This document shows positions 17,552 through 26,222 of a DNA stretch of 64,000 nucleotides, in pieces. The notes below the pieces were generated by a model. It was not told where the DNA came from. It saw only the letters and a list, made by a program, of their open reading frames with translations, and did not search any database. Position 1 is the stretch's first letter. The number at the start of each line of letters is the position of its first letter. The position numbers and the translations under genes are program-made. The stretch comes from Streptomyces sp. CC228A (GTDB taxonomy: Bacteria; Actinomycetota; Actinomycetes; Streptomycetales; Streptomycetaceae): positions 1 to 64,000 of the forward strand of contig NZ_JAJPUI010000006.1 in the NCBI RefSeq assembly GCF_021390935.1, in the 5' to 3' direction.

Positions 17552-17706
17552 TCTGAGGTCGGACCCCGAGGCGGGGCACCGCACGCAGGACGCCGCACGC
17601 GGTGGGCCGCAGGCCCCGACCGCACCGCGGCTGCCGTACGCGAGCCGCCGCGCACCCGCCCCGAGGGGCCGACCCACAGGCCGTACCAGGAGAGAGGAGC
17701 TAGACG

Positions 17707-18263
17707 ATGAGCGACCCCGCCGACAAGACCGCGAGGGCGGCAGCGCCGCGTTCGCCACCCGCGAGACCGGCGCCGCGCCGGGCACGAGCGGTGCGCCGGA
17801 CCTGAACGGCGGCCAGCCGACGCTCGGACAGCTGGTCGCGTCCGCGACCAGCGAGATGTCCGCGCTGGTGCACGACGAGATCGCGCTGGCCAAGGCGCAG
17901 CTGCGGCAGGACGTCAAGCGCGGCGCCGCGGGCAGCGCCGGGCTGCTGGCCGCCGCCACGGTGCTGCTCTTCTCGCTGCCGATGCTCAGCTTCGCGCTGG
18001 CGTACGGCTTCCAGGCGTGGACCGGCTGGCACCTGTCCGTCTGCTTCCTGCTGTCCTTCGCGGTGAACGTCCTCGTCGCCGTGGTCTTCGGGCTGATCGG
18101 GGCGGCCCTGATGAAGAAGGCCAAGCAGGGCAAGGGCCCGCAGAGGACGGCCGCCTCCGTCAAGGAGACCGCCGCGGTGCTCCAGAACGCCAAGCCGCAC
18201 CCGCGCCCCGACAGCCGTCCGGCGCTGGAGAAGGCCGAGCCTGTGGCACGCTCGTCTGCATGA
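17707..18263 (+). CDS. Actinobacterial holin-like (Phage_holin_3_6) membrane protein, apparent frameshift near start
   Basis: The conserved part, from SALVHDEIALAKAQLRQDVK through two transmembrane segments (LLAAATVLLFSLPMLSFALA and CFLLSFAVNVLVAVVFGLIG), lies in the frame of an ATG at 17856. A better start with GAGAGGAGC exists at 17707 (MSDPADKT), but that frame stops at about 17805. One missing base near 17730 would join MSDPADKT to EGGSAAFATRETG and on to the conserved part. This is either a sequencing error or a real mutation forcing initiation at 17856. Family members are DUF1469-like membrane proteins, not proven holins. Confidence 0.65.
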
Positions 18264-19210
18264 CCGTCCCTGAGAGCAGCACCGGCAACCCACCCGGCCC
18301 GTCCGGCCACCCCGTACGGATCGAGGGCCCCTGGGCCCACCGCGACGTGGCCGCGAACGGGGCGCGCTTCCACATCGCGGAGCTGGGTGAGGGTCCGCTG
18401 GTCCTGCTGCTGCACGGCTTCCCGCAGTTCTGGTGGACGTGGCGGCACCAGCTCACCGCGCTGGCCGACGCCGGCTTCCGGGCCGTGGCCATGGACCTGC
18501 GGGGCGTGGGCGGCAGCGACCGCACCCCGCGCGGCTACGACCCCGCGAACCTGGCGCTCGACATCACCGGGGTCGTACGGTCCCTGGGTGAGCCCGACGC
18601 CGCCCTGGTGGGCCATGACCTGGGCGGTTACCTGGCGTGGACGGCGGCGGTGATGCGGCCGAAGCTGGTGCGCCGCCTGGTGGTGTCCTCGATGCCGCAC
18701 CCGCGCCGCTGGCGCTCCGCGATGCTGTCGGATGTGGCGCAGTCCCGCGCCGGGTCCCACGTGTGGGGCTTCCAGCGCCCGTGGCTGCCGGAGCGGCGGC
18801 TGGTCGCGGACGACGCGGCGCTGGTCGGCGAGCTCATCCGGGAGTGGTCCGGGGCGCGGGCACCGGACGACGAGACCCTCGGTGTCTACCGCCGGGCGAT
18901 GACGATCCCGTCGACGGCCCACTGCTCGATCGAGCCGTACCGCTGGATGGTGCGCTCCATGGCCCGCCCGGACGGGTACCAGTTCAACCGGCGCATGAAG
19001 CGTCCCGTGCGCGTCCCCACGCTCCATCTGCACGGCTCGCAGGACCCGGTGATGCGCACGCGCAGCGCCGCGGGGTCGGGCGAGTACGTCGAAGCCCCCT
19101 ACCGCTGGCGGCTGTTCGACGGCCTCGGCCACTTCCCGCACGAGGAGGACCCGCTGGCCTTCTCCACCGAGCTCGTCAACTGGCTCAAGGACCCCGAGCC
19201 CGACCGCTGA
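18260..19210 (+). CDS. Alpha/beta hydrolase, epoxide-hydrolase-like
   Basis: The start overlaps the stop of the holin-like gene (ATGA). The 316-aa protein has the oxyanion motif LLHGFPQFWWTWR and the nucleophile elbow VGHDLGGYLAW with Asp as nucleophile, the epoxide hydrolase/haloalkane dehalogenase type. The acid is probably in HLHGSQDPV and the His in GLGHFPHEE. It is cytoplasmic; the substrate is unknown. Confidence 0.85.
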   Translation: MTVPESSTGNPPGPSGHPVRIEGPWAHRDVAANGARFHIAELGEGPLVLLLHGFPQFWWTWRHQLTALADAGFRAVAMDLRGVGGSDRTPRGYDPANLALDITGVVRSLGEPDAALVGHDLGGYLAWTAAVMRPKLVRRLVVSSMPHPRRWRSAMLSDVAQSRAGSHVWGFQRPWLPERRLVADDAALVGELIREWSGARAPDDETLGVYRRAMTIPSTAHCSIEPYRWMVRSMARPDGYQFNRRMKRPVRVPTLHLHGSQDPVMRTRSAAGSGEYVEAPYRWRLFDGLGHFPHEEDPLAFSTELVNWLKDPEPDR

Positions 19211-19363
19211 GCGCCACCGCACCGCCTCCCGTCCGGGCCCCGGCGGAAGCCACATGAAGCCGCAGGAACGGTTGTCCTACGAACAGCCAAATGCCGCCCG
19301 CATAGGCCGATTGGCTGTCCCTCAGGCGGTTACCGACCTTGGGCCACGGGCACACGTCGGGGT

Positions 19364-19546
19364 ATGGGCTGGACGCACGACCAAGTTGACGCCGCACACA
19401 ACCGCCGCTCGGCTTCCGCCGCGCCGACTCCCGAGAGGAGCGGGCCGCGGGAGGCCGTGTCGGACGGCCGCCTCGGGATCCCGCACTTCCTGCGCCGCCG
19501 GGCCCGTTGGGTCTCCGCGCGGCTGCGGCACCATCCACGCGGCTGA
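19364..19546 (+). CDS. Possible 60-aa basic protein
   Basis: An ATG frame encodes MGWTHDQVDAAHNRR, then a Pro/Arg-rich part ending RRRARWVSARLRHHPRG. The ribosome binding site is weak (GTCGGGGT). It lies alone in the 417-bp gap between convergent genes. It could be a real small Streptomyces protein or chance. Confidence 0.25.
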   Translation: MGWTHDQVDAAHNRRSASAAPTPERSGPREAVSDGRLGIPHFLRRRARWVSARLRHHPRG

Positions 19547-19574
19547 CCGGACCCGCCGGCGCGGGCTGCCCCGG

Positions 19575-19618
19575 TCCGGCGCGGCGGCGGGACGTGCACG
19601 TGCCGCCGCCGCGCCGGA
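19575..19618. terminator. Large bidirectional hairpin
   Basis: TCCGGCGCGGCGGCGG (19575-19590) and its exact complement (19603-19618) form a 16-bp stem around the self-complementary ACGTGCACGT. It sits between the convergent hydrolase and protease genes and should terminate both. Confidence 0.75.
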
Positions 19619-19627
19619 CATGCGGCG

Positions 19628-20827
19628 TCAGAGGGCGCAGCCCTGGCTGTCGACCTGCTGACCGGCGCTCAGGCCCAGCGCGATGTCCTCACGGATCTCG
19701 TCGACGGTCAGGGCGTAGCCCGTGTTCGGGTCGTCCAGGGACCGGGCGAAGATGACGCCGGACACCTTGCCGTCCTCGGTCAGCAGCGGCCCTCCGGAGT
19801 TCCCCTGCCGGACCGTCGTGTACAGCGAGTAGACGTCCCGCCGGACCTCGCCGCGGTGGTAGATGTCCGGGCCGTCGGCGTTGATCCGGCCCCGGACGCG
19901 GGCCGACCGCACGTCGTACGAGCCGTTCTCCGGGAAGCCCGCGACGATCGCCCCGTCACCGCTGCGCGCGTCGCCCTCGGTGAACTCCATTACCGGCGCC
20001 TTGAGGTCCGGCACGTCCAGTACGGCGATGTCGCGCTGCCAGTCGTAGAGGACCACCGTCGCGTCGTACAGCCGCCCCTCGCCGCCTATCTGGACGGTCG
20101 GCTCGTCGACGCCGCCCACCACGTGGGCGTTCGTCATGACCCGGCGCTCCCCGAACACGAAGCCCGTGCCCTCCAGGACCTTGCCGCAACTGCGCGCCGT
20201 GCCGACGACCTTCACGATGGACCGCTGGGCGCGTGCCGCGACGGGGCTGTCGACGAGCGCCGGGTCGGGCGGCTGCACTTCGGCGATCGGCTCGTTGGCG
20301 AACGGGCTGAACACCTGCGGGAAGCCGTTCTGGGCCAGCACCGTGGTGAAGTCCGTGAAGAGCGTGGACGCCTGGGCGGGCATCACCTGCTCCACCCCCA
20401 GCAGCACCTTGGAGCTGCGGACCTCCCTGCCGAGCGTCGGCACGGACGTCCCGGCCAGGGCCGAACCGATCAGCCAGGCCACCAGGAGCATCGCCAGCAC
20501 GTTGACGAGAGCGCCTCCGGTGGCGTCCAGGGCGCGGGCGGGCGACCAGGTGATGTGGCCGCGCAGCTTGTTGCCCAGGTGCGTGGTGAGGGTCTGCCCG
20601 ACGGACGCGGCGATCAGCACGATCGCGACGGCGATGATCGCGGCGGTCGTCGACACCTCCGCGTCGCCCGTAAGGGGGCCCCAGGCCAGCGGCAGCAGGT
20701 AGACGGCCACGAGGCCGCCGCCGAGGAAGCCGATCACCGACAGGATGCCCACCACGAACCCCTGGCGGTATCCGACGATCGCGAACCACACGGCGGCGAC
20801 CAGCAGCAGGATGTCCAGCACGTTCAC
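19628..20827 (-). CDS. MarP-like membrane serine protease (CvpA-trypsin)
   Basis: Four hydrophobic segments in a CvpA/colicin V production-like domain (about residues 1-150) precede a trypsin-like periplasmic domain. The catalytic triad is visible: His in VMTNAHVVGG, Asp in DWQRDIAVLDV, Ser in RQGNSGGPLL. Mycobacterial MarP, the best-studied relative, is needed for acid tolerance. The GTG start at 20827 (VNVLDILLLV) has GAGG nine bases upstream; ATG 20833 or GTG 20842 are alternatives. Confidence 0.85.
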   Translation of the reverse strand: MNVLDILLLVAAVWFAIVGYRQGFVVGILSVIGFLGGGLVAVYLLPLAWGPLTGDAEVSTTAAIIAVAIVLIAASVGQTLTTHLGNKLRGHITWSPARALDATGGALVNVLAMLLVAWLIGSALAGTSVPTLGREVRSSKVLLGVEQVMPAQASTLFTDFTTVLAQNGFPQVFSPFANEPIAEVQPPDPALVDSPVAARAQRSIVKVVGTARSCGKVLEGTGFVFGERRVMTNAHVVGGVDEPTVQIGGEGRLYDATVVLYDWQRDIAVLDVPDLKAPVMEFTEGDARSGDGAIVAGFPENGSYDVRSARVRGRINADGPDIYHRGEVRRDVYSLYTTVRQGNSGGPLLTEDGKVSGVIFARSLDDPNTGYALTVDEIREDIALGLSAGQQVDSQGCAL

Positions 20828-20925
20828 CGTCATTAGCCTCACAGATCGTCGCCGGCCGCCCTGGGGCCGGTCACCCCGTACCCGTACGGCCGCGGGGTGC
20901 GGCCGTCACCTGTCATGCCACCCTG

Positions 20926-21612
20926 TCATGCACGCGCGTCGAGTGGGACCTGCTTCTTCCGGTCCCACGGCTGCTCCCACCCCGCGAAGTGCAGGATCCG
21001 GTCGATCACCCCGGCCGTGAACCCCCAGACGAGGGCCGACTCCACGAGGAACGCGGGCCCCTGGTAGCCGCTGGGGTGGACCACGGTGGCGCGGTTGGCC
21101 GGAGCCGTGAGATCCGCCACGGGTACGGTGAACACCCGCGCGGTCTCGCCCGGATCGACGGCGCCCACAGGGCTGGGTGTCCGCCACCATCCCAGTACGG
21201 GCGTCACGACGAAACCGCTCACCGGGATGTAGAGGCGCGGCAGCACACCGAAGACCTGGACCCCGCCGGGGTCGAGGCCGGTCTCCTCCTCGGCCTCCCG
21301 CAGTGCCGCCCGCAGCGGCCCCAGGGTCGCCGGGTCGCCGTCCTCGGGGTCGAGCGCACCGCCGGGGAAGGAGGGCTGGCCGGCGTGCGAGCGGAGGGTG
21401 CCGGCCCGCTCCATCAGCAGCAGCTCCGGACCGCGCGCCCCCTCACCGAACAGCACCAGGACGGCCGCCTGCCGCCCTCCGGACGCGGGCGGCAGGTACC
21501 GGCTGAGCTGCTCGGGAGCGATGGTGCGCGCCGAGCTGGCGACCGGCTCCAGCCAGTCGGGCAGGCCGTCGGCAGTGACGTCCACCGGCACCGCGGCCGT
21601 CCGCTCCGGCAC
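20926..21612 (-). CDS. NUDIX hydrolase, CoA-pyrophosphatase type
   Basis: The protein contains GGALDPEDGD preceding the NUDIX box, which reads AALREAEEETGLDP (REx2EExGxD). SHAGQPSFPGGALDP matches the CoA-diphosphatase (NudL) extension. It probably hydrolyses CoA or derivatives to phosphopantetheine and 3',5'-ADP. The start is uncertain: the frame stays open to 21855, but the upstream part is Arg/Gly/Ala-rich. GTG 21612 (VPERTAAVPV) is a working choice. Confidence 0.75.
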   Translation of the reverse strand: MPERTAAVPVDVTADGLPDWLEPVASSARTIAPEQLSRYLPPASGGRQAAVLVLFGEGARGPELLLMERAGTLRSHAGQPSFPGGALDPEDGDPATLGPLRAALREAEEETGLDPGGVQVFGVLPRLYIPVSGFVVTPVLGWWRTPSPVGAVDPGETARVFTVPVADLTAPANRATVVHPSGYQGPAFLVESALVWGFTAGVIDRILHFAGWEQPWDRKKQVPLDARA

Positions 21613-22003
21613 CGCCTCGTGCCGCCGCACCGCGACGGGCCCGGGCTCGCCGCCCCGGGCGGCCCCGCGACCATGCGCGCTCGCGGCGCCCGGGTCGACG
21701 CCCGCGGCCTGGGCGTGCCGGGCACGGCGCGGATCCTGCGCGGGTCCCCCGCCGTGTCCGCGGCGGCCCCGCCGCCCGTACGGGCTCGCCCGCCGCCCTC
21801 GGTCGGGCCTCACGGCCGGAGCGGCCCTCCGGGCCGCGACCGGCGCCGGCGGCACCGTGGCTGTCTTCTCTCGCTCGCGTCATAGGCACCCCCGCATCTC
21901 ACAACGTGTGACGGCCACAGGTTCGTTCCGACGTGCGCCCCGGCGTTCTGGTCCCTGACGCCCGGTCCTGCGCCCGGTGCCGCCCCAGGTCGGGCCGGGC
22001 CGG

Positions 22004-23239
22004 TCAGGCACCGAGGCCGCTGTCCTGCACGTCGTCCGCTCCGACCGCGACCCCCTGGCCGGCGCCGAGGGGCGCCGCGGGCCGACCGGGGAAGTCCGGG
22101 GGCGGGGCGAGGCGCTGGCCCGGATATCCGCCCATCTCGTACTTCAGCAGCTTCTTCGCCTTCTCCGGATCCGTCTCGCCCTCCCCGTACGCGGGGCAGA
22201 GGTGGGCGATCGGGCAGGCGCCGCAGGCGGGCTTGCGGGAGTGGCAGATGCGGCGGCCGTGGAAGATCACGCGGTGGGACAGCATCGTCCAGTCGGACGC
22301 GGGGAAGAGGGCGCAGATCTCCTCCTCGACCTTCTCCGGATCCTCCTGCTCGGTCCACTTCCAGCGCCGGACCAGCCGCCCGAAGTGGGTGTCCACGGTG
22401 ATGCCGGGGACACCGAACGCGTTGCCGAGGACGACGTTCGCCGTCTTGCGGCCGACGCCGGGGAGGGTGACGAGGTCCTCCAGTCGCCCCGGCACCTCGC
22501 CGTCGAAGCGGTCACGCAGGGCCGTGGAGAGCCCGATCAGCGACCTCGCCTTGGCACGGAAGAACCCGGTCGGCCGGATGATCTCCTCCAACTCCTCCGG
22601 CACCGCGGCCGCCATGTCCTCCGGCGTCGGGTACTTCGCGAAGAGCCCGGGCGTGGTCTGGTTGACGCGCAGGTCGGTGGTCTGGGCCGAGAGGACGGTG
22701 GCCACGAGCAGTTCGAAGGGGTTGCGGAAGTCGAGCTCGGGGTGGGCGTACGGGTAGACCTCGGCGAGTTCCCGGTTGATGCGCCGCGCCCGCCGCACCA
22801 TGGCCAACCGCGACTCCGCCTTGGCCGGCTTCCCCGGCTCGCCGGCCTGCTTGGCGGTACGGGTCGGCGGCTTGGCGGCCTGCTTGGCGGTGCGGGCCGT
22901 CTCGTTCGCGCCGGCCTGAGGCTTGGCGGTGCCGGCGCTCTTGGCGGCCTTGGCGGTGCCGGCGGTCTTGGCGGCCCTGGCGGTGCCGGCGGTCTTGGCC
23001 GGCTTGGCGGTGCCGGCGGTCTTCGTCGCGTCGGTCGGGGGCTTGGTGGGCTTGCCGGATCCTCGGCCGGTTCCGCGCTTCCCTCGACCTTCCGCCCCAG
23101 CTGACCGTTTCGCCCCATTTGCCGGATTTCCGGCATCCTTCGCGGCCGCGGGCGACATATGTTCGCCCACGGCGGAATTCTGTTCCCCGGACACTCTTCC
23201 GGCCCCCTCGGCCTGCGCTCTCACCGGCGACTTGGACAC
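22004..23239 (-). CDS. nth: Endonuclease III with long Ala/Lys/Thr repeat tail at N-terminus
   Basis: The C-terminal 240 residues are a complete endonuclease III. The helix-hairpin-helix LVTLPGVGRKTANVVLG contains the catalytic Lys, TVDTH the catalytic Asp, and CHSRKPACGACPIAHLC the 4Fe-4S cluster (C-x6-C-x2-C-x5-C). It removes oxidised pyrimidines in base excision repair. The first about 145 residues are low complexity and basic, with repeats of TAK(P/A)AKTAGTA, and may bind DNA like histone-like tails. Shorter in-frame starts cannot be excluded. Confidence 0.9.
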   Translation of the reverse strand: MSKSPVRAQAEGAGRVSGEQNSAVGEHMSPAAAKDAGNPANGAKRSAGAEGRGKRGTGRGSGKPTKPPTDATKTAGTAKPAKTAGTARAAKTAGTAKAAKSAGTAKPQAGANETARTAKQAAKPPTRTAKQAGEPGKPAKAESRLAMVRRARRINRELAEVYPYAHPELDFRNPFELLVATVLSAQTTDLRVNQTTPGLFAKYPTPEDMAAAVPEELEEIIRPTGFFRAKARSLIGLSTALRDRFDGEVPGRLEDLVTLPGVGRKTANVVLGNAFGVPGITVDTHFGRLVRRWKWTEQEDPEKVEEEICALFPASDWTMLSHRVIFHGRRICHSRKPACGACPIAHLCPAYGEGETDPEKAKKLLKYEMGGYPGQRLAPPPDFPGRPAAPLGAGQGVAVGADDVQDSGLGA

Positions 23240-23345
23240 CCGGCCAGCCTAAGCGCCCCCGCCGGGATCCGCCCTGGGCACGGGCGATGAGGACCCAATC
23301 GGGCCCCTGCTGTACGGACACGCGTACCGGTGCGTCAAACTTGTT

Positions 23346-23359
23346 GTGATTGATCGCAC
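23346..23359 (+). promoter_or_regulatory. Possible Crp binding site upstream of crp
   Basis: GTGATTGATCGCAC fits the two half-sites GTG(N8)CAC of the actinobacterial Crp consensus but lacks the internal G. Located about 125 bp before crp, it suggests autoregulation. The match is short and could be chance. Confidence 0.3.
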
Positions 23360-23484
23360 GATGATTACCCTGCGGACGCCGGGTCGCACACCACCGCCGC
23401 GCGCAGCGCCCCCCGGACGAGGGCCGCGGCGTCCGGCATCATGGGGACCAACGTCCCTGAGCAGGTCGACATAGGAGAGAACTC

Positions 23485-24159
23485 GTGGACGACGTTCTGC
23501 GGCGCGCCCCGCTCTTCGCGGCGCTCGATGACGAGCAGGCCGCGGAGCTCCGCGCCTCGATGAGTGAGGTGACCCTCGCCCGCGGCGGCTCGCTCTTCCA
23601 CGAAGGCGACCCGGGTGACCGCCTCTACGTGGTCATGGAGGGCAAGGTCAAGCTCCACCGCACCTCCCCCGACGGCCGCGAGAACATGCTGGCCGTCCTC
23701 GGCCCCGGTGAGCTCATCGGCGAACTGTCCCTGTTCGACCCGGGCCCCCGCACCGCCACGGCCACCGCGCTGACTGAGGTCAAGCTGCTCGGGCTCGGCC
23801 ACGGCGACCTCCAGCCCTGGCTGAACGCCCGCCCCGAGGTCGCGGCCGCCCTGCTGCGCGCCGTCGCGCGCCGCCTCCGCAAGACCAACGACCAGATGTC
23901 CGACCTGGTCTTCTCCGACGTCCCCGGCCGGGTGGCGCGCGCCCTCCTCGACCTGTCGCGCCGCTTCGGCGTGCAGTCGGAGGAAGGCATCCACGTGGTG
24001 CACGACCTGACCCAGGAGGAGCTGGCCCAGCTCGTCGGCGCCTCCCGCGAGACCGTCAACAAGGCGCTGGCCGACTTCGCGGGCCGCGGCTGGCTGCGCC
24101 TGGAGGCGCGCGCCGTGATCCTGCTGGACGTCGAGCGCCTCGCCAAGCGCTCCCGCTGA
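23485..24159 (+). CDS. crp: Crp-family transcriptional regulator
   Basis: This 224-aa regulator has an N-terminal cyclic-nucleotide-binding fold (LFHEGDPGDRLYVVMEGKVK, then GPGELIGELSLFDPGPRTAT as the phosphate-binding cassette). The C-terminal winged helix-turn-helix is DLTQEELAQLVGASRETVNKAL. It matches the Streptomyces Crp that controls germination and antibiotic production. The GTG start has AGGAGAGAACTC upstream. It is monocistronic, followed by a strong terminator. Confidence 0.93.
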   Translation: MDDVLRRAPLFAALDDEQAAELRASMSEVTLARGGSLFHEGDPGDRLYVVMEGKVKLHRTSPDGRENMLAVLGPGELIGELSLFDPGPRTATATALTEVKLLGLGHGDLQPWLNARPEVAAALLRAVARRLRKTNDQMSDLVFSDVPGRVARALLDLSRRFGVQSEEGIHVVHDLTQEELAQLVGASRETVNKALADFAGRGWLRLEARAVILLDVERLAKRSR

Positions 24160-24205
24160 CCGCGCCGCACCGGCGCCGTACGCCCGCCGGCGCCCTGCAC
24201 ACGTC

Positions 24206-24270
24206 AGAGGGCCGCCCCGCCGCCGACCGGATCGACACCGTCGTCCGGTGGGTGTGCGGGGCGGCCCTCT
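24206..24270 (+). terminator. Terminator downstream of crp
   Basis: AGAGGGCCGCCCCGC (24206-24220) and its exact complement (24256-24270) form a perfect 15-bp stem with a 35-base loop, followed by TCCTG. Confidence 0.75.
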
Positions 24271-24286
24271 TCCTGCACCGACGCCT

Positions 24287-24345
24287 CCTACGCGCGCGTA
24301 GCGGCGGCAGGCGCGCCGGGAAGCCCTACGCGCGCGTAGCGGCGG
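24287..24345. repeat. Twin palindromic direct repeats
   Basis: The 21-bp unit CCTACGCGCGCGTAGCGGCG(G) occurs twice, starting at 24287 and 24325. Each copy contains the perfect 14-bp palindrome CTACGCGCGCGTAG (24288-24301 and 24326-24339). The repeats lie between the crp terminator and the end of the leftward SPFH gene. They could be tandem terminator stems for that gene or a protein-binding pair. Confidence 0.6.
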
Positions 24346-24369
24346 TCGGCGGGCCGGCAGGCCCGGAGG

Positions 24370-25254
24370 TCACTCCTTCTTGCCGTCCACGATCACCGGG
24401 GTGCCCCCGCCGTCGCCGCACGGCACCGCGTACACCGGGTTGCTCGCCGCGGCCTCCTTGTACGCCTCGATGCACTGGTTGAACAGGACCTTGTCCGTCA
24501 GCGACTCGTTGAGGATCTTGTTGGCCTTCGCGATGCCCTCGGCCTCGATACGGCGGCGCTCCGCCTCCGCCGTGGCCGTGCGGGCGGCCTCCTCGGCCCG
24601 CTCGGTGGCCTGCTCCTGCTGGATCTTGCCGTCGATCTGCTCCTGGAGCTTCTCCGACGGCCGTACGTTCCGCAGGTTCACCGTCGTGACGTCGATGCCG
24701 CGCGGGGCCAGCCGCTCCTTGACCAGCTTGCCGATCTCGGCGTTGATCTTCTCGCGGGCGGACGTGTAGCCCTCCTCGCTGGTGTAGCGGGCGAAGACGT
24801 TGCGGACGATCTCCCGGCTGTCCGGGTACACCAGCCGCTGCTGGATGGCCGCCTCGTTGCCGGCGAGCCGGTACAGCTCGACGGCCTTCGCCGGTGCGAC
24901 CGCCCACTTCACGGTCACCTCGGCGTACATCACACCGCCCTGCGCGGAGCGGACCTCGACCACGTCCTTGTCGGAGAGGTTCAGGTCGACGGGGCGCGTC
25001 GAGAAGCTGGTGACGTCCGTGAACGGCGAGATGACGTTCATACCGGGCCTCATCGGCGAGCCGACCTTGCCGAAGGTCACCGGCACTCCGACCTCGTACG
25101 CACTGACGACGTGCAGGCAGCTCAGCAGGCCGGCGAGGATCCCCGCGAGCAGCGCGCCGACGGCGCCGAGCCGGAACCCGGACCGGTCGGTGGACCGGGA
25201 CACCACGTACAACACCACTGCGGCGATGAGCAGCAGAATGCCCAGGACGAACAC
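24370..25254 (-). CDS. SPFH/Band 7 membrane protein
   Basis: About 294 aa. Two N-terminal membrane segments (ILLLIAAVVLYVV and GALLAGILAGLLSCL) precede an SPFH domain with VMYAEVTVKWAV and a coiled-coil region (QEQIDGKIQQEQATERAEEA) characteristic of prohibitin-like proteins. These proteins form membrane-bound ring assemblies; the substrate and partner are unknown. The GTG 25254 start has GGGGGG upstream; a TTG at 25278 would add SLEWGVPV. Confidence 0.75.
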   Translation of the reverse strand: MFVLGILLLIAAVVLYVVSRSTDRSGFRLGAVGALLAGILAGLLSCLHVVSAYEVGVPVTFGKVGSPMRPGMNVISPFTDVTSFSTRPVDLNLSDKDVVEVRSAQGGVMYAEVTVKWAVAPAKAVELYRLAGNEAAIQQRLVYPDSREIVRNVFARYTSEEGYTSAREKINAEIGKLVKERLAPRGIDVTTVNLRNVRPSEKLQEQIDGKIQQEQATERAEEAARTATAEAERRRIEAEGIAKANKILNESLTDKVLFNQCIEAYKEAAASNPVYAVPCGDGGGTPVIVDGKKE

Positions 25255-25391
25255 AGGGACCCCCCATTCGAGCGACAACGCTGGTAAAGGGAGCGTAAAG
25301 CATCCTGTGTCGCCGGGGACATGCCGATTCCGTGCAGGTAAGGCCGCGTTCCCGCTTCCGGATCCGCGCCTCCCGCCGCCAGGCCGGCGGG

Positions 25392-26222
25392 TCAGATCAG
25401 GCCGTGGTCCGCGAGGTACTCCAGTTGCGCCCGCACCGACAGCTCGGCCGCCGGCCACAGCGACCGGTCCACGTCGGCGTACACCCGGGCCACGACCTCC
25501 TCCGGGGTCGTGAAGCCGTCCTCCACGGCCGTCTCGACCTGGGCCAGCCGGTGAGCCCGGTGGGCGAGGTAGTACTCGACGGCGCCCTGCGCGTCGTCTA
25601 GGACCGGCCCGTGCCCCGGCAGCACCGTGCGCACCCCGTCGTCGACGGCCAGGGAGCGCAGTCGGCGGAGGGAGTCCAGGTAGTCGCCGAGCCGCCCGTC
25701 CGGATGGGCCACCACCGTCGTCCCGCGTCCCAGGACCGTGTCGCCGGTGAGCACCGCCCGGTCCGCCGGCAGGTGGAAGCTCAGCGAGTCGTGGGTGTGC
25801 CCGGGCGTCGGGACGACGCGCAGCTCCAGCCCGCCGACGGCCACGGTCTGCCCCGCCGACAGGCCCTCGTCCCCGAGGCGCAGCGCCGGGTCGAGCGCGC
25901 GCACGCGCGTCCCGGTCAGCTCCGCGAAGAGGCCCGCGCCTTCGGCGTGGTCCGGGTGGCCGTGGGTGAGCAGCGTCAGGGCGACCCGCTTGCCGAGGCG
26001 CTCCGCGGTGTCCCGTACGTGGCGCAGGTGGCCCTCGTCCAGGGGGCCCGGGTCGACGACGACGGCGAGCTCCGAGTCGGGCTCGGAGAGGATCCAGGTG
26101 TTGGTGCCGTCCAGGGTCATGGCGGAGGGGTTGGGCGCCAGGACGTTCACGGCCCGTTCGGTGGCGGGCCCGGACACCACGGCACCGCGCGGCTGCCCCG
26201 GGAGGGCGGCGGCGTCGGTCAT
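25392..26222 (-). CDS. MBL-fold metallo-hydrolase (LACTB2-like)
   Basis: This 276-aa protein has the metallo-beta-lactamase signature LLTHGHPDHAEG, then PGHTHDSLSF and LTGDTVLG, i.e. the zinc ligands of a binuclear hydrolase. The C-terminal helical part (VVARVYADVDRSLWPAAELSV) is typical of the LACTB2-like family, some of which are RNases. Its start overlaps the stop of the upstream NUDIX gene by four bases, so the two form an operon. Confidence 0.85.
   Translation of the reverse strand: MTDAAALPGQPRGAVVSGPATERAVNVLAPNPSAMTLDGTNTWILSEPDSELAVVVDPGPLDEGHLRHVRDTAERLGKRVALTLLTHGHPDHAEGAGLFAELTGTRVRALDPALRLGDEGLSAGQTVAVGGLELRVVPTPGHTHDSLSFHLPADRAVLTGDTVLGRGTTVVAHPDGRLGDYLDSLRRLRSLAVDDGVRTVLPGHGPVLDDAQGAVEYYLAHRAHRLAQVETAVEDGFTTPEEVVARVYADVDRSLWPAAELSVRAQLEYLADHGLI

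Noticed and set aside
15608..19255. 1215-codon reverse frame across nhaA, holin-like and hydrolase genes
   Set aside because: Spans three convincing forward genes and their terminators; it is a GC artefact.
24287..24345. CRISPR array
   Set aside because: Only two short palindromic units with a 17-bp gap and no cas genes in the window.
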